From contig NZ_VDCH01000005.1 in NCBI RefSeq assembly GCF_006265165.1, forward strand, positions 1 to 64,000: DNA of 64,000 nt, written 5' to 3'. Positions within the stretch are counted from its first letter, which is position 1. Each line of letters opens with the position of its first letter. This document shows, one piece after another, positions 11,564 to 22,411 of the stretch. The translations under genes and the position numbers were made by a program. The notes under the pieces were generated by a model. It did not search any database. It saw nothing but the letters and a program-made list of their open reading frames with translations, and had not been told where the DNA came from. Source of the DNA: Chlorobaculum thiosulfatiphilum. GTDB taxonomy: Bacteria; Bacteroidota; Chlorobiia; Chlorobiales; Chlorobiaceae.

Positions 11564-12505
11564 TCAAATCTCTCTTGAGACAAGATCATCAAGCGCTTCG
11601 TGCAAAAGCGGCCAAGCGAAATGAAAGTTGTGCTCTTCGAGAAACCTTGGTATTACTTTTTGCCCCTTTACGGCATACTCGGCTCCCTCTCCCATGAGTA
11701 TTTGTACCGCCAGCTTTGGCACCGGGAACAAGGAAGGACGGTGCATCACCGAACCAAGAGTATCGGCAAACGCTTTCATGCTGACCGGCTCTGGCGCGAC
11801 CGCATTGACCGGCCCACTCCAGGCGGGATTGTCGAGCGCTTCGAGAATGATCGATACCTCGTCATCAAGATGAATCCATGACAGGCACTGATCACCGGAG
11901 CCGACCGGCCCGCCGATAAAATAACTGAAGGGGGTCATCATCTTCTGCAACAAGCCCCCCTTGGTGGAAAGCACGATTCCCGTCCTGAGACGCACGACCC
12001 TCACGCCGAGTTTTTCAGCTGGCATGGCCTCCTTTTCCCAATCGTAGCAGATTTTGGCGAGAAAATCCTTGCCAGGCACAGCCACTTCCGTCAGGGGAGC
12101 GGTCTCCTCGCACCGCTCGAACGAACCGTAGTAGCCGATAGCCGACGAGGAGACGAATACCTTTGGCTTGACCGCAGCCGACGCCATTGCAGCCACCAGT
12201 GCTCTGGTGCTGTTGATGCGGGAGTCGTAGCAGGCGACCTTGTGCTCCTCGGTCCAGCGGGTTTCGAGCAACGGTCGGCCAGCAAGATGGATCACGGCAT
12301 AAGCGCCATTGATCGAAGCTGTCCACTCGCCGGAGGTCATGTCTGAATCCCAGCGTACATAGCCCGCCGCGCCGGGAACTTTCGCCGCTGCCGATTGCGG
12401 AGAGCGGGCGAAAAGAACGACCTTTCGGCCAGATTTGACGAGTCGGCGCGCGACTTCGCTGCCGATCACTCCGGTAGCGCCCGTGATGACAATATGACCT
12501 TCCAT
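11564..12505 (-). CDS. TIGR01777-family NAD(P)-dependent epimerase
   Basis: A 313-residue extended short-chain dehydrogenase of the SulA/YfcH type. The N-terminal Rossmann motif is GATGVIG (ITGATGVIGSEVARRL), and VIHLAGRPL and SSSAIGYYGS are the family core around the catalytic Tyr region. A C-terminal DUF1731-like segment (RPSLFPVPKLAVQILMGEGA) is present. The physiological substrate is unknown for this family. It lies downstream of glmS on the same strand but separated by about 250 bases and a glmS terminator, so it is probably transcribed separately. Confidence 0.88.
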   Translation of the reverse strand: MEGHIVITGATGVIGSEVARRLVKSGRKVVLFARSPQSAAAKVPGAAGYVRWDSDMTSGEWTASINGAYAVIHLAGRPLLETRWTEEHKVACYDSRINSTRALVAAMASAAVKPKVFVSSSAIGYYGSFERCEETAPLTEVAVPGKDFLAKICYDWEKEAMPAEKLGVRVVRLRTGIVLSTKGGLLQKMMTPFSYFIGGPVGSGDQCLSWIHLDDEVSIILEALDNPAWSGPVNAVAPEPVSMKAFADTLGSVMHRPSLFPVPKLAVQILMGEGAEYAVKGQKVIPRFLEEHNFHFAWPLLHEALDDLVSREI

Positions 12506-12687
12506 AACTCTGCGATTTGAATGATTCTATCTGGCAAGCAACTGTTCGACAGATAACCGGAAGAGACAAAGAAATAATTCCCGACCACCCGGATTACGGC
12601 AAGCCCGGTGCGCTCCGGCGACTGATCGCCAAAACAGAGTGTTTGATAATTTGGCGGAATGCTCTTTTCGGAGGAGAGTCAATCGGC

Positions 12688-12735
12688 GAGAAACAGGCCG
12701 CCATTTGCCCGGCTGATGCGGCAAATGGCGGCCTG
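12688..12735 (-). terminator. Terminator of glmS with a perfect 16-bp stem
   Basis: CAGGCCGCCATTTGCC (12694-12709) pairs perfectly with GGCAAATGGCGGCCTG (12720-12735) around a 10-base loop. On the minus strand it is followed by TTTCTC, 18 bases beyond the glmS stop. Confidence 0.8.
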
Positions 12736-12753
12736 CGGAAATGAGAGGAATCG

Positions 12754-14598
12754 CTACTCCACCGTCACCGATTTGGCGAGGTTGCGCGGACGATCGACGT
12801 TGCAGCCGCGAAGCGTGGCGACATGATAGGAGAGCAGTTGCAGCGGAATGACTGTCAGAAGCGGCAGCACTGCGGCGGAGGCCTGCGGAATGTAGATGAC
12901 ATCTTTGGTCAGCCGCTCGATCTCCCGATCGCCTTCGCTGGCGATAGCGATCACCCTTCCTTTGCGGCTGCGCACCTCCTCTATGTTGCTCAGAATCTTT
13001 GCGTAGGTATTGTCGCGCGTGGCAATCACGATCACCGGCATATCCTCGTCGATAAGGGCGATGGGCCCGTGCTTCATCTCGGCGGCCGGGTACCCCTCGG
13101 CGTGAATGTACGAAATCTCCTTGAGCTTCAGCGCGCCTTCGAGCGCCACCGGAAAGTTGTAGCCCCGGCCCAGGTAAAGCGCGTTGCGCGCATCCTTGAG
13201 CTTGACGGCCATCTCCTTGATGGCGTCGTTCTGCTCCAGAATCCGGGCAACCTTGTCGGGCACTTCCGCAAGCTCACGCAGGTTCAGGCGAATCTCCTCG
13301 TGTGAAATGGTGCGTCCCTTGCTCATGGCTATGGCGAGCATGAAGAGCACAATCACCTGGGCGGTGAACGCCTTGGTCGAAGCCACGCCCACCTCGGGGC
13401 CTGCGTGGGTGTACATGCCGCACAGCGTCTCGCGGGCAATGGTCGAGCCGACCACATTGCAGATGCCCATCACCATCGCCCCCTTCTCTTTGGCAAGCCT
13501 GAGCGCGGCCAAGGTATCGGCGGTTTCGCCCGACTGGGAGATCACGATCACCACGTCGTCGGATGAGACGATCGGGTTGCGGTACCTGAACTCCGAGGCA
13601 TAATCGACCTCAACCGGAATGCGGGCGAACTCCTCGATCAGGTACTCGCCGATCAGGCCGGCGTGCCAGCTCGTGCCGCAGGCGCAGATCACGATCCGCT
13701 TGGCCTGCTTGAGGCGATCGAGGTAGTCGTGAATGCCGCCAAGATGCACCAACCCCTCCTCGACGCGCACACGGCCTCGCATGACGTCACGCATCACCTC
13801 GGGCTGCTCGAAAATCTCCTTGAGCATGAAGTGCTCGAAACCGCCCTTTTCGATCTTTTCGAGGCTGAAATCAAGTTCCGTCACCCTTTTTTGCTGCTCG
13901 ACATTCTCGATCGTCTTGACCGTATAGTTGTCCCTGGTCACAACGGCCATCTCTCCATCCGACAGATAGACCACCTTGTTGGTGTGCTCGACGATGGGTG
14001 CGGCGTCGGAAGCGATGAAAAACTCACCGTCGCCGAGACCGATCACCAGAGGGCTGCCCTTGCGGGCCACCACAATCTTGTCCGGCTCGCGCGAGGAGAC
14101 GACGCAGATCCCGTAGGCTCCATCGACATGCCGGAGCGCATGACGCACCGAACCTTCAAGGCCGAGCGCCGGATCGTTTTTCCAGATGCGGTCGATCAGG
14201 TGAACGAGCACCTCGGAATCGGTATCGCTTTCAAACTCATAGCCTTCGGCCATCAGCTCCTGCTTGAGCGTCGAATAGTTTTCGATGATGCCGTTGTGAA
14301 TCAGGGCGATATCGCCGGAGACGTTCATGTGGGGATGGGCGTTCCTGTCGCTCGGATCGCCGTGAGTCGCCCAGCGGGTGTGAGCGATGCCGACCGTGGC
14401 GCCAACCATGACGGTGCCCGACACGTTCAGAAGCTCTTCGAGATTGCTGACGCTGCCCTTTTTCTTGAGCATCTTCATCGAGCCGTTCAGTACAGCCATG
14501 CCGGCCGAGTCATAACCGCGATACTCCAGGCGTTTCAAACCGTTCAACAGTAATGGAGCCGCCTCTCGCCTGCCTATATAACCAATGATCCCGCACAT
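12754..14598 (-). CDS. glmS: Glutamine--fructose-6-phosphate aminotransferase (isomerizing)
   Basis: Makes glucosamine-6-phosphate from fructose-6-phosphate and glutamine, the entry to peptidoglycan and LPS amino sugars. The protein has 614 residues, the normal length. The N-terminal class II amidotransferase domain begins MCGIIGYIG with Cys2 as nucleophile. Two SIS sugar-isomerase domains follow (CGTSWHA; SQSGETADTL). The end PRNLAKSVTVE is the conserved C-terminus that closes the active site. The 117-base gap upstream towards pyrF shows no ribozyme-like leader that I can recognise. Confidence 0.97.
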   Translation of the reverse strand: MCGIIGYIGRREAAPLLLNGLKRLEYRGYDSAGMAVLNGSMKMLKKKGSVSNLEELLNVSGTVMVGATVGIAHTRWATHGDPSDRNAHPHMNVSGDIALIHNGIIENYSTLKQELMAEGYEFESDTDSEVLVHLIDRIWKNDPALGLEGSVRHALRHVDGAYGICVVSSREPDKIVVARKGSPLVIGLGDGEFFIASDAAPIVEHTNKVVYLSDGEMAVVTRDNYTVKTIENVEQQKRVTELDFSLEKIEKGGFEHFMLKEIFEQPEVMRDVMRGRVRVEEGLVHLGGIHDYLDRLKQAKRIVICACGTSWHAGLIGEYLIEEFARIPVEVDYASEFRYRNPIVSSDDVVIVISQSGETADTLAALRLAKEKGAMVMGICNVVGSTIARETLCGMYTHAGPEVGVASTKAFTAQVIVLFMLAIAMSKGRTISHEEIRLNLRELAEVPDKVARILEQNDAIKEMAVKLKDARNALYLGRGYNFPVALEGALKLKEISYIHAEGYPAAEMKHGPIALIDEDMPVIVIATRDNTYAKILSNIEEVRSRKGRVIAIASEGDREIERLTKDVIYIPQASAAVLPLLTVIPLQLLSYHVATLRGCNVDRPRNLAKSVTVE

Positions 14599-14715
14599 AC
14601 ATCCTCTCCTTTGGTAGCATTATTGCCTTTTACCAGCGCTTCGCACTCCTTTCCAGAAGGAGCGAAAAGGCTGCACCGTATTATTATCGCTCCAATATAC
14701 TATATGCGTACAAAT

Positions 14716-15540
14716 TTACAGTATCGCTTTTATATCATTATGCAACTTCGCTGCCTCGTGGCGCACCGCATCCTCAAACTCCTCGATGCTCCGAAAGTCG
14801 CCCGGCGGAAAAATGAGCGCCCGGCTCACGTTGACCACCGCGCCACCGCGATCCGGATCAGCGCCCTGATTGACCGCCTCCTGCATCGAGCCGCCCTGCG
14901 CACCAACGCCGGGAATCAGGAAAAACAGCTCCGGAGCCTCCTGCCGAAGTTCCTGCAAGAGGCCTGCCTTGGTGGCGCCGACAACGATTCCTGCGTTTCC
15001 GTTGCGCTGCCAGCTCCTGACCCTGTCGAGCACGGCGCGGTAGAGCGGGCGGCCATCATCGAGGATGCGCTCCTCGAAATCGGCGGAACCGGAATTTGAG
15101 GTGAGGCACAAGACAAACACAAGTTTGTCGTCATATTCAAAAAAGGGTTCGAGCGAATCGAAGCCCATGTAGGGAGCCACCGTGATGGCATCGAAAGGCC
15201 ATGCTTCGAAAAAGGCCTTCGCGTACTGACGACTGGTATTGCCGATATCGGCGCGCTTGGCGTCCGCAATGCTCAGGCACTCCGGCGGCAGCGCCTGGAG
15301 CGTGTCGTCGAGATCGCGCATTCCGGAAAGTCCCCGCGATTCATAAAATGCGGTATTGACCTTGTAGGCTGCGGCATGAGCAGCGGTCGCCCGGATGACC
15401 GCCCGGTTGAACTCGAGAACCGGGCGCTCCATCGAACGGAAAATCGCGGGCATTTTCGACAGGTCACTGTCGAGACCGACGCAAAGCATCGACCGGAGCG
15501 AGGCGATCCTGCTGTTCGCCTTGTTTCTTGCTGAACTCAT
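14716..15540 (-). CDS. pyrF: Orotidine 5'-phosphate decarboxylase
   Basis: Decarboxylates OMP to UMP. The protein has 274 residues, the length of the class typified by mycobacterial PyrF rather than the 230-residue E. coli form. Motifs seen are LCVGLDSD near the N-terminus, the catalytic DAKRADIGNTS (D-x-K-x-x-D), and FLIPGVGAQGG with the phosphate-binding end. It lies upstream of glmS on the same strand (117-base gap) and diverges from ftsH. Confidence 0.95.
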   Translation of the reverse strand: MSSARNKANSRIASLRSMLCVGLDSDLSKMPAIFRSMERPVLEFNRAVIRATAAHAAAYKVNTAFYESRGLSGMRDLDDTLQALPPECLSIADAKRADIGNTSRQYAKAFFEAWPFDAITVAPYMGFDSLEPFFEYDDKLVFVLCLTSNSGSADFEERILDDGRPLYRAVLDRVRSWQRNGNAGIVVGATKAGLLQELRQEAPELFFLIPGVGAQGGSMQEAVNQGADPDRGGAVVNVSRALIFPPGDFRSIEEFEDAVRHEAAKLHNDIKAIL

Positions 15541-15848
15541 AGATGGCTAAAACACGAAAAATTATCAGATCAGATCACACATTGTTTTATAAATATAACT
15601 GTTGGCCCCGGATTGAAGAACATCGTTCGACCACTCCTGGCCGGATGCCCGCCGGGGCACAAGAAACTATTAGTCAAAAGAATATATTAATCCAACAGAG
15701 TTATGTATCTTGTGAGTCGGAGTAATATGGTGTATTATTTTCAAATTCTGGCCCCCGGAATTCTCTCCACCCTGAAAAGTTACCGCAAGTTTCGTGACTG
15801 AAAATCGGCAAAGATGTCGATGAATCTCTTTAATTATGAGCATACTCG
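15541..15848. other. Divergent intergenic region, pyrF / ftsH
   Basis: 308 bases with no plausible gene. It is AT-rich and holds the predicted ftsH promoter; nothing else was recognised. Confidence 0.5.
15710..15738 (+). promoter_or_regulatory. Predicted ftsH promoter
   Basis: TTGTGA and TATTAT are separated by exactly 17 bases, placing the start of transcription near 15746 and a leader of about 100 bases before ftsH. No heat-shock type box was recognised. Confidence 0.45.
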
Positions 15849-17969
15849 ATGGCAGACAACCCATTCAAGCTGAACAATCCCTATAAAAACGAGCCGGAAG
15901 ACAACGGGTCGCGGAAGCCCCGTTTTTCAATATTCTACTACATAGCAGTCATTTTACTGATCATCGGCTTTCAGCTCGCATTCTTCTGGTCAGGCTCGAC
16001 CCGCGAAATTGCCTACAGTGACTTTCGTAAACTGATCGACCAGAACCAGGTCGAATCGATCAGGCTCGCGCCGGAAAAAATCTATGTCCAGCTCAAGGCG
16101 GACTCTCTTTCCGCGGCGGCGAGCAAGCCTTCCGGGCAGAACACTCCCGCATTCCGGATGCCGGGCAAAGACTCATCGAAAAACGAGGTCGTCGTCAATC
16201 CCGTGCGCGACGAACAACTGATTCCGCTTCTTGAATCGAAAGGAATTCATTATGAAGCGACTCCGGGAAGCGGCTGGATCAGCGAATTGCTGCAATGGTT
16301 GCTGCCCTTCGGCCTGCTTATCGGCATCTATTTCTTCATGTTCCGCAGGATGGGCGGCCCCGGTTCGCAGTTCATGAATATCGGCAAAAACAAAGCCGCG
16401 CTTTATGAAAATCTCGACGAGCACACCCGCATCACCTTCAAGGATGTGGCCGGTCTGGACGAGGCCAAGGCCGAGGTGATGGAGGTGGTCGATTTCCTGA
16501 AAGACCCGAAAAAATATACCAAGCTTGGCGGCAAGCTCCCCAAGGGCGTGCTCCTCGTCGGCCCTCCCGGCACCGGCAAGACGCTGCTCGCCAAGGCGGT
16601 CGCGGGCGAGGCCGATGTGCCGTTCTTCAGCATCAGCGGCTCAGACTTCGTTGAAATGTTCGTCGGCGTCGGCGCGGCGCGAGTGCGCGACCTGTTCAAG
16701 TCGGCCAAGGAGAAAGCGCCGTGCATCATCTTCATTGACGAAATTGACGCGGTCGGCCGCAGCCGTGGCAAGGGCTTCATGATGGGCGCCAACGACGAGC
16801 GCGAAAACACGCTGAACCAGCTTCTGGTCGAGATGGACGGCTTCGCCACCGACAAAGGCGTGATCCTCATGGCCGCCACCAACCGCGCGGACGTGCTCGA
16901 CACAGCGCTGCTCCGCCCTGGCCGCTTCGACCGCCAGATCGTCGTTGACCGGCCCGACCTGAAAGGGCGTATCGACATCTTCATGGTGCACACCAAGAAC
17001 CTCTCGCTCTCGCCTGACGTGAACCTCAAGGCGCTCGCCTCGCAGACTCCCGGTTTCGCGGGCGCGGAGATCGCCAACGCGGCCAACGAGGCGGCTCTGC
17101 TCGCGTCGCGTCGCGGCAAGCAGAGCATCGAGATGAAGGATTTCGAGGACGCCATCGAGCGGGTCATCGCCGGTCTCGAAAAGAAGAACAAGGTGATCAA
17201 CCCGCGCGAAAAGGAGATCGTGGCCTACCACGAAGCCGGTCACGCCATCGTGAGCTGGATGATGCCGGAAAACGACCCGGTGCAGAAAATCTCCATCGTG
17301 CCGCGTGGCGTCAGCGCCCTTGGCTACACGCTGAACATTCCGCTCGAAGACCGCTATCTGATGACCAGAAGCGAGCTTGTAGCGAGAATCTGCGGCCTGC
17401 TTGGCGGACGCATCGCCGAGGAGATCATTTTCGGCGAGATTTCGACCGGCGCGCAGAACGACCTCGAACGGGTAACGGAAATCGCCTACAACATGGTCGT
17501 GGTCTATGGCATGAGTGAAAAGGTCGGCTACCTCTCGTTCCTCGAAAGCAACAATCCCTACACCGGCGGGCCGAGCATCGACAAAAAGTATGGGGACGAA
17601 ACCGCCAGAATGATCGACAATGAGGTCAAGGCGATTGTCGAAGCCGCCCGCAAGCAGGTGCACCAGATGCTTTCTGAGAACCGCGACAAGCTCGAAACGC
17701 TCGCCCGTGAGCTGCTCACCAAAGAGGTCGTGCAGTACTGCCAGATCGAGGCGATTCTCGGCAAGCGCTCGGCAGGCAAGTTCACCGAGCACCTCGCCCA
17801 CGAATGCCACAACGGCGTCGATATGGCCACGCAGCAGCTCATCGCTGAAGCCGAACCGGCGGCGTCGCCTGCCGATTCAGGCGATGAGACGCCCGCAGAC
17901 CCGGAGCGCAAGGAGCTGGAAGAGGCCGTCGAAAGACTCCGGCAGTCCAGAAATATTTCCCAGAATTGA
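15849..17969 (+). CDS. ftsH: ATP-dependent zinc metalloprotease FtsH
   Basis: A membrane-anchored AAA+ protease that degrades misfolded membrane and regulatory proteins. The protein has 706 residues. Two membrane segments (about 28-47 and 147-166) flank a periplasmic domain. Walker A is GPPGTGKT (238-245), Walker [10 protein letters not shown], and the second region of homology RPGRFDRQI. The protease zinc site is HEAGH near residue 460. The C-terminal tail is acidic and probably disordered. acyP starts inside the end of the gene (4-base overlap). Confidence 0.97.
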   Translation: MADNPFKLNNPYKNEPEDNGSRKPRFSIFYYIAVILLIIGFQLAFFWSGSTREIAYSDFRKLIDQNQVESIRLAPEKIYVQLKADSLSAAASKPSGQNTPAFRMPGKDSSKNEVVVNPVRDEQLIPLLESKGIHYEATPGSGWISELLQWLLPFGLLIGIYFFMFRRMGGPGSQFMNIGKNKAALYENLDEHTRITFKDVAGLDEAKAEVMEVVDFLKDPKKYTKLGGKLPKGVLLVGPPGTGKTLLAKAVAGEADVPFFSISGSDFVEMFVGVGAARVRDLFKSAKEKAPCIIFIDEIDAVGRSRGKGFMMGANDERENTLNQLLVEMDGFATDKGVILMAATNRADVLDTALLRPGRFDRQIVVDRPDLKGRIDIFMVHTKNLSLSPDVNLKALASQTPGFAGAEIANAANEAALLASRRGKQSIEMKDFEDAIERVIAGLEKKNKVINPREKEIVAYHEAGHAIVSWMMPENDPVQKISIVPRGVSALGYTLNIPLEDRYLMTRSELVARICGLLGGRIAEEIIFGEISTGAQNDLERVTEIAYNMVVVYGMSEKVGYLSFLESNNPYTGGPSIDKKYGDETARMIDNEVKAIVEAARKQVHQMLSENRDKLETLARELLTKEVVQYCQIEAILGKRSAGKFTEHLAHECHNGVDMATQQLIAEAEPAASPADSGDETPADPERKELEEAVERLRQSRNISQN

Positions 17970-18253
17970 GCGCAACGACGCAAAAGCGGGTTCACGTCAT
18001 CATCAGCGGCTTGGTGCAGGGCGTTGGCTTCCGCATGTTCGTGCGGCGCGAAGCCTCCGCCCGTAGCCTTTCGGGATGGACGCGGAACCTGCCGGACGGC
18101 AAGGTCGAAATCGAAGCGCAGGGCAGCGCGGGGCTGGTGGATGAACTGCTCCGGCAATCCCGGATCGGCCCGGCCCGCGCCAGCGTCACCGCGTTCAAAG
18201 TGAAGGAAATAGAGGTCGATACCTCCGACAGCGGATTCCGCATCCTGACCTGA
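17966..18253 (+). CDS. acyP: Acylphosphatase
   Basis: A small enzyme hydrolysing carboxyl-phosphate bonds. The protein has 95 residues. The signature VIISGLVQGVGFRMFVRREA contains the catalytic Arg (GFR), and GWTRNLPDGKVEIEAQG contains the catalytic Asn. The start at 17966 overlaps the ftsH stop by 4 bases, so translation is probably coupled. The cellular substrate is not known. Confidence 0.93.
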   Translation: MSATTQKRVHVIISGLVQGVGFRMFVRREASARSLSGWTRNLPDGKVEIEAQGSAGLVDELLRQSRIGPARASVTAFKVKEIEVDTSDSGFRILT

Positions 18254-18292
18254 AAAGCTTCGGAAAAGCGAAGAGGGAAAAGAGAGGGAGAA

Positions 18293-18369
18293 TGGTGGGT
18301 CCCGAGGGATTCGAACCCCCGACCTACTGGGTGTAAACCAGTCGCTCTAACCAGCTGAGCTAGAGACCC
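18293..18369 (-). tRNA. tRNA-Val (anticodon UAC)
   Basis: Read on the minus strand, a complete cloverleaf begins GGGTCTC and ends GGGACCC-A-CCA with all seven acceptor pairs (one T-G). The anticodon arm ACTGG-TTTACAC-CCAGT gives anticodon TAC, reading GUA/GUG valine codons. The T arm carries GTTCGAATC. The CCA end is encoded in the DNA. Confidence 0.97.
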
Positions 18370-18606
18370 GTGAAAAAGGGTTGGCAGTATAACATATTTT
18401 CAAAAGATAACAAACAGAATCGGCCAATTACCCGCTGGGGCGGAAGGCGTTGTTTGTACAGCGTGCTGAAAAAGCATAAATTCAGGCCGTCGAATTCAGG
18501 TCGCCGCCCGGAAAAACGTGACGATCCCGCTCCGGTAAGCCGCGAGACGGGACAAAACAGTTTCAGCGGCGCTTTTTTCATCCCTCTTCACGCCAATGTC
18601 TTAACC

Positions 18607-19755
18607 ATGAAATCCTTATCCATTCTCGGCAGTACCGGTTCCATTGGACTCAGCACGCTCGACGTCGTCCGGCGTCACCCCGAAAGGTTCTCGATCGAGG
18701 CCCTTGCCGAAGGCCACGATGTCGAAATGCTTCGCCAGCAGATCGATGAATTCAGGCCGTCGCTGGTCTCGGTGCGTGACGAGGCGTCGCGCGAACGCCT
18801 CAAGGGAATGCTCGGCGAGCACAAGCCCGAAATTCTCTGCGGCCTCGACGGAGCCGCCGATGTTGCCGCCGTCGATGGCGCGGACATGGTGGTTTCGGCC
18901 ATCGTTGGCGCGGCTGGTCTGGTGCCGACCGTCCGGGCCATCGAAGCCGGAAAAGACATCGCGCTGGCCAACAAGGAGACGCTCGTCGTCGCCGGTCAGC
19001 TCGTCTCCGATCTCGTCAAAAAGCACAACGTCAAACTGCTGCCCGTGGACAGCGAACACTCGGCGATCTTCCAGTCGCTGGTCGGCCACCGCACCGAAGA
19101 TATCGAACGCATCATCCTGACCGCATCGGGCGGCCCGTTCCGCAATACCCCCGCCGAGGAGCTGAAAAACGTCGGCCCGGAGCGAGCGCTCAAGCACCCG
19201 CAGTGGTCGATGGGCGCAAAAATCACCATCGACTCGGCGACGCTCATGAACAAGGGACTCGAAGTGATCGAGGCGCACTGGCTCTTCGACATGCCCGCCG
19301 AGAAGATCGGCGTGGTGGTGCACCCGCAAAGCATCATCCACTCGATGGTGGAGTACATCGACGGCTGCGTCATCGCTCAGCTCGGCGTACCCGACATGCG
19401 CGCCCCCATCGCCTACGCGCTGGCCTGGCCGGAGCGCTGCGAAACCGGCATCGGCAAGCTCGACCTCTCGAAAGTCGCCACGCTCACCTTCGAGGAACCC
19501 GACATGGAGCGCTTCCCGGCGCTGCGCCTGGCCTTCGACGCCCTCAAGGCCGGCCAGACCTACCCGGCAGTGCTGAACGCCGCCAACGAAATCGCCGTTG
19601 CCGCGTTCCTCGACAAAAAGATCGGCTTCACCGCCATTGCCGACACCGTGGACAAAACCATGCAGGCGCACGAAGCGTACACGCCAGTCACGCTCGAAGA
19701 GTACCTTCAGGCAGACCGCTGGGCGCGCGAAACGGCAAAACAGCTTATCGGATAA
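18607..19755 (+). CDS. dxr: 1-deoxy-D-xylulose 5-phosphate reductoisomerase
   Basis: Makes MEP from DXP with NADPH, the committed step of the non-mevalonate isoprenoid route that supplies phytol/farnesol, carotenoid and quinone chains. The protein is 382 residues from ATG 18607. The frame is open back to 18370, but the family begins at [20 protein letters not shown], the NADPH site. Further landmarks are [23 protein letters not shown] and the flexible loop region [21 protein letters not shown]. It is followed 45 bases later by rseP, a common gene order. Confidence 0.97.
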   Translation: MKSLSILGSTGSIGLSTLDVVRRHPERFSIEALAEGHDVEMLRQQIDEFRPSLVSVRDEASRERLKGMLGEHKPEILCGLDGAADVAAVDGADMVVSAIVGAAGLVPTVRAIEAGKDIALANKETLVVAGQLVSDLVKKHNVKLLPVDSEHSAIFQSLVGHRTEDIERIILTASGGPFRNTPAEELKNVGPERALKHPQWSMGAKITIDSATLMNKGLEVIEAHWLFDMPAEKIGVVVHPQSIIHSMVEYIDGCVIAQLGVPDMRAPIAYALAWPERCETGIGKLDLSKVATLTFEEPDMERFPALRLAFDALKAGQTYPAVLNAANEIAVAAFLDKKIGFTAIADTVDKTMQAHEAYTPVTLEEYLQADRWARETAKQLIG

Positions 19756-19800
19756 TTCCGGGCAAAACATCAAGAAACAACCGGTCGAACCGCACTCATC

Positions 19801-21162
19801 ATGGAGCTACTAAGCACGATTTTCTACTTCATCATCGCCATCTTCATTCTCGTCACGGCGCACGAATTCGGGCACTTCATCACGGCGAGAATTTTCGGGA
19901 TGCGGGTTGACCGGTTCTTCATCGGCTTCGACTTCTGGGGCATCAGGCTCTGGCAGAAAAAGATCGGCGAAACCGAATATGGCATCGGAGCCTTTCCGAT
20001 CGGCGGCTACGTCAAGATCGCCGGCATGATCGACGAAAGTATGGACACCGACCACGTCACCGAAGAGGTCAAGCCCTGGGAGTTCCGGGCCAAACCGGTC
20101 TGGCAGCGCCTCGTCGTGCTGGCTGGCGGCGTGGCGATGAACATGGCGCTGGCCGCGGCCATCTTCATCGGCATCACCGCCACGTTCGGTGAATCACGCA
20201 CCGCCATCAGCACTCCGGCCTACATCGAGCCGAACTCGGTGTTCGCAGGGATGGGCATGAAGAGTGGCGACCGGCTGGTTGCCATCAACGGCCAGAAACT
20301 TCAATACTGGGAAGAGGCGCTCGCTCCCGAACAGCTCGCTTCGGGAAAACTGCAATACACCATCGAGAGGAACGGAGAGGTGCTGACGCTCACGGCTCCC
20401 AAAGACATTCTATCGAAGCTCAACGACAACCAGGCGCTCGGCATCAGGCCGACCATGCCGCCGGTCATCGACCAGGTGCTGGCGGGCGATCCCGCAGCCA
20501 AAGCGGGCATCTTGCCCGGTTCGCTCATTACCGCCATTGACGGCAAGCCTGTCAACGACTGGGGCGAGGTGGTCGATATCATCTCCAGAAGTGCGGGCAA
20601 AACGCTCGTCATCACAGGGATGCACCTGAAGGGTGCGTCAACCGAACCCTTGACTGCCGATCTCATCCGCAAAAACGGCGAGACCTTCACCACCAGGGCG
20701 GTGGCTAGCACCTCCGGCAAAATCGGCATCTCGCTCAAGCAAACCATCGAGAGCGAACGGATCAGACTTTCGGCTCCGCAAGCCATCTCGAGCGGCCTGA
20801 ACCAGACCTGGAAAACCACCGTGCTCACCGTGCAGGGCTTCGGCAAAATCTTCAGCGGACAGGAGGACTTCCGCAAATCGGTCGGCGGCCCCATCAAAAT
20901 CGCCAGGATCGCCAACCAGAGCGCCGAGCAGGGGCCGATCAGTTTCATATACTTCGTGGCCGTGCTCTCCATCTCGCTGGCCGTCATCAACATCCTGCCC
21001 ATCCCGGCGCTCGACGGCGGCCAGTTTCTGCTCAACGCCATCGAAGGCGCCTTGGGCCGCGAAATTCCGTTCGAGATCAAGATGCGCATCCAGCAAGTCG
21101 GCATGATGATCCTGCTGGCGCTCTTCGCCTATTTCATGGTCAACGATCTCCTGAACCCCTGA
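19801..21162 (+). CDS. rseP: Site-2 intramembrane zinc protease RseP
   Basis: A membrane metalloprotease that cleaves membrane-embedded substrates such as anti-sigma factors. The protein has 453 residues. The first membrane helix carries the zinc motif HEFGH (about residues 21-25). The C-terminal membrane part has [13 protein letters not shown], the third zinc ligand region. Two PDZ-like domains lie between (for example [20 protein letters not shown]). It is probably co-transcribed with dxr upstream and prfA (21 bases downstream). The anti-sigma substrate is not in this window. Confidence 0.95.
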   Translation: MELLSTIFYFIIAIFILVTAHEFGHFITARIFGMRVDRFFIGFDFWGIRLWQKKIGETEYGIGAFPIGGYVKIAGMIDESMDTDHVTEEVKPWEFRAKPVWQRLVVLAGGVAMNMALAAAIFIGITATFGESRTAISTPAYIEPNSVFAGMGMKSGDRLVAINGQKLQYWEEALAPEQLASGKLQYTIERNGEVLTLTAPKDILSKLNDNQALGIRPTMPPVIDQVLAGDPAAKAGILPGSLITAIDGKPVNDWGEVVDIISRSAGKTLVITGMHLKGASTEPLTADLIRKNGETFTTRAVASTSGKIGISLKQTIESERIRLSAPQAISSGLNQTWKTTVLTVQGFGKIFSGQEDFRKSVGGPIKIARIANQSAEQGPISFIYFVAVLSISLAVINILPIPALDGGQFLLNAIEGALGREIPFEIKMRIQQVGMMILLALFAYFMVNDLLNP

Positions 21163-21183
21163 TTCCGGTTTCGCCCGTCGCTC

Positions 21184-22257
21184 ATGTTTGACAAGCTTCA
21201 GTCCATCAAGGACAAATTCCAGACCATCGAGCAGCAGCTCTCCGATCCGGAGGTGGTCTCCGACCAGAATCGCTTCAGAAAGCTGAACAAGGAGTACAGC
21301 GGTCTCAAAGAGATCGTCCGGGCATACGACGATTGGAGCCGCGCGAAACGGCAGCTCAACGAGGCGCTCGCGATGCAGAAAAATGAGGAGGATCCGGAGA
21401 TGCGCGCGCTCGTCGAACAGGAGGCCGCCGAACTTCAGGAGCACCTGCCGGAGCTTGAGCAGCAGCTCAAAATCCTGCTGCTGCCGAAAGACGAGGCCGA
21501 CAGCCGCAACGCCATCATCGAAATCCGCGCCGGAACCGGCGGCGACGAAGCGGGCCTTTTCGCCGCCGACCTGGTGCGCATGTACCAGCGCTACGCCGAA
21601 CGGCGGGGCTGGAGCTGCCAGACGCTCGACGTCAGCGAAGGCTCCGTGCCGGGCAGCCTCAAGGAGGCTGTGCTCGAAGTGAGCGGCCACGACGTCTATG
21701 GCATCCTCAAGTTCGAAAGCGGCGTACACCGTGTGCAGCGTGTGCCGGAAACCGAAACGCAGGGGCGCATCCACACCTCGGCGGCCAGCGTCGCCGTCTT
21801 GCCCGAAGCCGAGGAGGTGGACGTGGAAATCCGCAAGGATGACTTGCAGATGGACACCTTCCGCAGCGGCGGCAAGGGCGGCCAGAACGTCAACAAGGTC
21901 GAGACCGCCGTGCGCATCACCCACGTGCCGTCGGGCATCGTCGTGGCCTGCCAGGAGGAGCGCTCGCAGCTCCATAACCGCGAGCGCGCGATGAAAATGC
22001 TGCGCTCGAAGCTCTACGACATCCAGATCACCGAGCAGCAGAAAAGCCGCGCCGACCTGCGCCGCTCGATGGTGAGCACCGGCGACCGGAGCGCCAAAAT
22101 CAGAACCTACAACTTTCCGCAGTCGCGCGTGACCGACCACCGCATCGGCTTCACCAGCCACGCCCTGCCGCAGTTCATGCAGGGCGAACTCGACCCGCTC
22201 ATCGAAGCGCTGCGGATGCACGACCAGGCCGAGCGGTTGCAGGCCGAAACCGCCTGA
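21184..22257 (+). CDS. prfA: Peptide chain release factor 1
   Basis: Terminates translation at UAA and UAG. The protein has 357 residues. The peptidyl-tRNA hydrolysis loop is [10 protein letters not shown], containing the universal GGQ whose Gln is normally methylated. The codon-recognition PxT motif appears as VPETETQGR, typical of RF1 rather than the SPF of RF2. The N-terminal coiled part is Glu/Gln rich. It is the last gene of the dxr-rseP-prfA run. No PrmC methylase is adjacent. Confidence 0.96.
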   Translation: MFDKLQSIKDKFQTIEQQLSDPEVVSDQNRFRKLNKEYSGLKEIVRAYDDWSRAKRQLNEALAMQKNEEDPEMRALVEQEAAELQEHLPELEQQLKILLLPKDEADSRNAIIEIRAGTGGDEAGLFAADLVRMYQRYAERRGWSCQTLDVSEGSVPGSLKEAVLEVSGHDVYGILKFESGVHRVQRVPETETQGRIHTSAASVAVLPEAEEVDVEIRKDDLQMDTFRSGGKGGQNVNKVETAVRITHVPSGIVVACQEERSQLHNRERAMKMLRSKLYDIQITEQQKSRADLRRSMVSTGDRSAKIRTYNFPQSRVTDHRIGFTSHALPQFMQGELDPLIEALRMHDQAERLQAETA

Positions 22258-22369
22258 GAGCGGCATCGGCGCAGTCCGGGCGATGTGCGAAATTTTGCCG
22301 GAGAGTCGCTATATTTTCAGGGTTCACGCCGATCAGTTGACCATTTTTACAACCAAAGGATATGAGATC

Positions 22370-22398
22370 GCTCATGCGCCGATAGTTCACGCATGAGC
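22370..22398 (+). promoter_or_regulatory. Perfect 9-bp inverted repeat before the SRPBCC-like gene
   Basis: GCTCATGCG and CGCATGAGC, 11 bases apart, end 13 bases before the ATG at 22412 and directly before a GGAGA ribosome-binding site. This could be an mRNA hairpin affecting translation or a DNA operator. Confidence 0.45.
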
Positions 22399-22411
22399 CG
22401 GAGACAACGAT

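Noticed and set aside
14599-14715. Possible glmS ribozyme in the leader.
   Set aside because: The gap is only 117 bases, and the conserved ribozyme core could not be found.
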